A stretch of 6,726 bases of DNA, from contig CAKARF010000049.1 in the NCBI GenBank assembly GCA_916720465.1, positions 1 through 6,726 of the forward strand, written 5' to 3'. The position numbers and the translations under genes were made by a program. Under the pieces are notes generated by a model. That model was not told where the DNA came from. It saw only the letters and a program-made list of their open reading frames with translations, and searched no databases. Shown one piece after another: positions 5,809-6,726 of this stretch; within the stretch, counting starts at the first letter, position 1; each line of letters begins with the position of its first letter. The stretch is from an uncultured Atopobium sp. (lineage in GTDB: Bacteria; Actinomycetota; Coriobacteriia; Coriobacteriales; Atopobiaceae).

Positions 5809-6726
5809 CTAGTTCTCCTGGCCACCAAAGAGGTCGACAACCTCAAGATCAAGTTTGGAGGCTTCAATGGCATCCTTGGCGCCAAAGACAACAACCGAGA
5901 GGTCATCATAACTTTGAGGCATGGTGCTTCCCAGTTCTTTGATGTCATCAACCTGGGCGTGAAGGATCTTCTCGCGAAGCTTAAGAAGACGCTCTGGATC
6001 ACGATGGTTGAAGTATTCAATGTCTTGCCTGCGAGCAAGCATACGAGCGGGAACAGGAGCGTCAACGCCTGCAACAGAGGCAACTACGTAGCCCTCAAAC
6101 TCGTCGGCGTCTGGAGTCCATTCAGAGAGCCAGCTACCTGCACCAACATAGCGGTCAAGGGTTGCATCAAGGGCGGGGTCTCGGTAGGAGACAAAGCTCT
6201 GCAGGCCAGCGATGGAGTTTCTGAACATGACGCCATAAGCGCCACCCTTGACGCGGACCTCGTTCCAGAGATAGTCAAGACCCAGAACTCTGGTGGCAAT
6301 GAGCCAGTTACCCTGCTGTTCATTGGTTGCATGGGCAACGTTTGGATAGGAGAGGCCAACGTAGGAGACGTTTGACGGAATGATATACGCCACGCGCTGC
6401 AGCTTACCTTCAGGGACAACAAGCGTTGGCGCAGCGTTGTCTGCCTGCGCTTTATTGCCATTAGTAAGGCCAAGATCTCCTGCTGCTTGCCAGAATGCCT
6501 CGCGGCTCTGAGCGGAGCCAGTAAAGCTGACCGTAACGTTGTCTGCGCGGAACATCTTGCAAGTGAGCGCATCCAGGTCTTTTGCAAGTTGAGGGGCGCG
6601 CTTATCCCAGTTGGCAAGTAGGTTCTTTAGGTACTCATAGAAGCCAACGCCTGTGAGAGCATCGTTTACGCGATTAGCTGCAGAATAGGCGGTCAAAGCC
6701 TTATTCTGCGCTGCAGTATGACCAGC
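5809..6726 (-). CDS. M16C (presequence protease/insulinase-like) metallopeptidase, C-terminal part only
   Basis: The reading frame is open to the right edge, so this is the last 305 residues of a protein whose start and zinc site (the inverted HxxEH motif of the N-terminal half) lie outside the window. The family is recognised from the C-terminal M16C features: a long leading helix region, LVVPEGKLQRVAYIIPSNV, then EVRVKGGAYGVMFRN with the Arg and Tyr (fragment residues 158 and 164) that in M16 enzymes bind substrate opposite the zinc site, and YRDPALDATLDRY (181-193). Complete relatives are about 950-1000 residues and fold as a two-halved chamber that degrades peptides too large for dipeptidases. 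The TTG at 6696 is in frame but is internal, since ten further codons run to the edge. The gene converges on the ABC gene. Subcellular location cannot be judged without the N-terminus; relatives without a signal peptide are cytoplasmic. Confidence 0.9.
   Translation of the reverse strand, partial: AGHTAAQNKALTAYSAANRVNDALTGVGFYEYLKNLLANWDKRAPQLAKDLDALTCKMFRADNVTVSFTGSAQSREAFWQAAGDLGLTNGNKAQADNAAPTLVVPEGKLQRVAYIIPSNVSYVGLSYPNVAHATNEQQGNWLIATRVLGLDYLWNEVRVKGGAYGVMFRNSIAGLQSFVSYRDPALDATLDRYVGAGSWLSEWTPDADEFEGYVVASVAGVDAPVPARMLARRQDIEYFNHRDPERLLKLREKILHAQVDDIKELGSTMPQSYDDLSVVVFGAKDAIEASKLDLEVVDLFGGQEN

Noticed and set aside
5737..6375. A 212-codon open frame on the plus strand opposite the M16C gene.
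   Set aside because: It starts before the intrinsic terminator, runs through it, and is antisense to a clear M16C coding frame.
6694..6696. TTG as the start codon of the M16C gene.
   Set aside because: The frame continues upstream without a stop to the window edge, the protein would lack its whole catalytic half, and no Shine-Dalgarno precedes the TTG.

Overview
The window is a chromosomal segment with roughly even base composition, apparently from a monoderm, peptide-using anaerobe. The style of the three recognisable families (a PepV/Sapep-type M20 dipeptidase, a single-chain ABC ATPase-permease with a very large ectodomain, and an M16C presequence-protease-like peptidase) fits Coriobacteriia of the Atopobium/Lancefieldella/Olsenella kind. 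That placement is inferred from protein character only, because the window has no rRNA or other phylogenetic marker.

Layout from left to right. Positions 1-138 are non-coding and hold a perfect 18-bp inverted repeat. Positions 139-1584 (minus strand) encode a complete dinuclear-metal dipeptidase with all expected metal and catalytic residues. Positions 1585-1727 form a divergent intergenic region. It carries ribosome binding sites for both flanking genes, a 12-bp palindrome with the core of a LacI-family operator in front of the dipeptidase, and a good -10 hexamer for the rightward genes. Positions 1728-2249 (plus) encode a small four-helix membrane protein with an acidic tail. After 47 bases comes 2297-5689 (plus), a 1130-residue MacB-topology ABC transporter read from a GTG start. 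A bidirectional intrinsic terminator at 5749-5784 separates it from a convergent M16C peptidase (5809 to the right edge, minus), which is cut off by the window end so that only its C-terminal 305 residues are present.

Functionally, the small membrane protein and the ABC protein look like one two-gene operon for an envelope transporter or mechanotransmission machine. The two peptidases on the other strand are probably cytoplasmic peptide-degrading enzymes in separate transcription units. There is no sequence evidence that the peptidases serve the transporter.

The most unusual feature is the roughly 700-residue extracellular part of the ABC protein. It contains a previously unremarked, imperfectly repeated 'D-P-x-x-L-(S/A)-(S/A)-A-F' motif on either side of a long proline-free, Ala/Gln/Ser/Met-rich probable helix. 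No CRISPR array, insertion sequence, tRNA or rRNA was seen.
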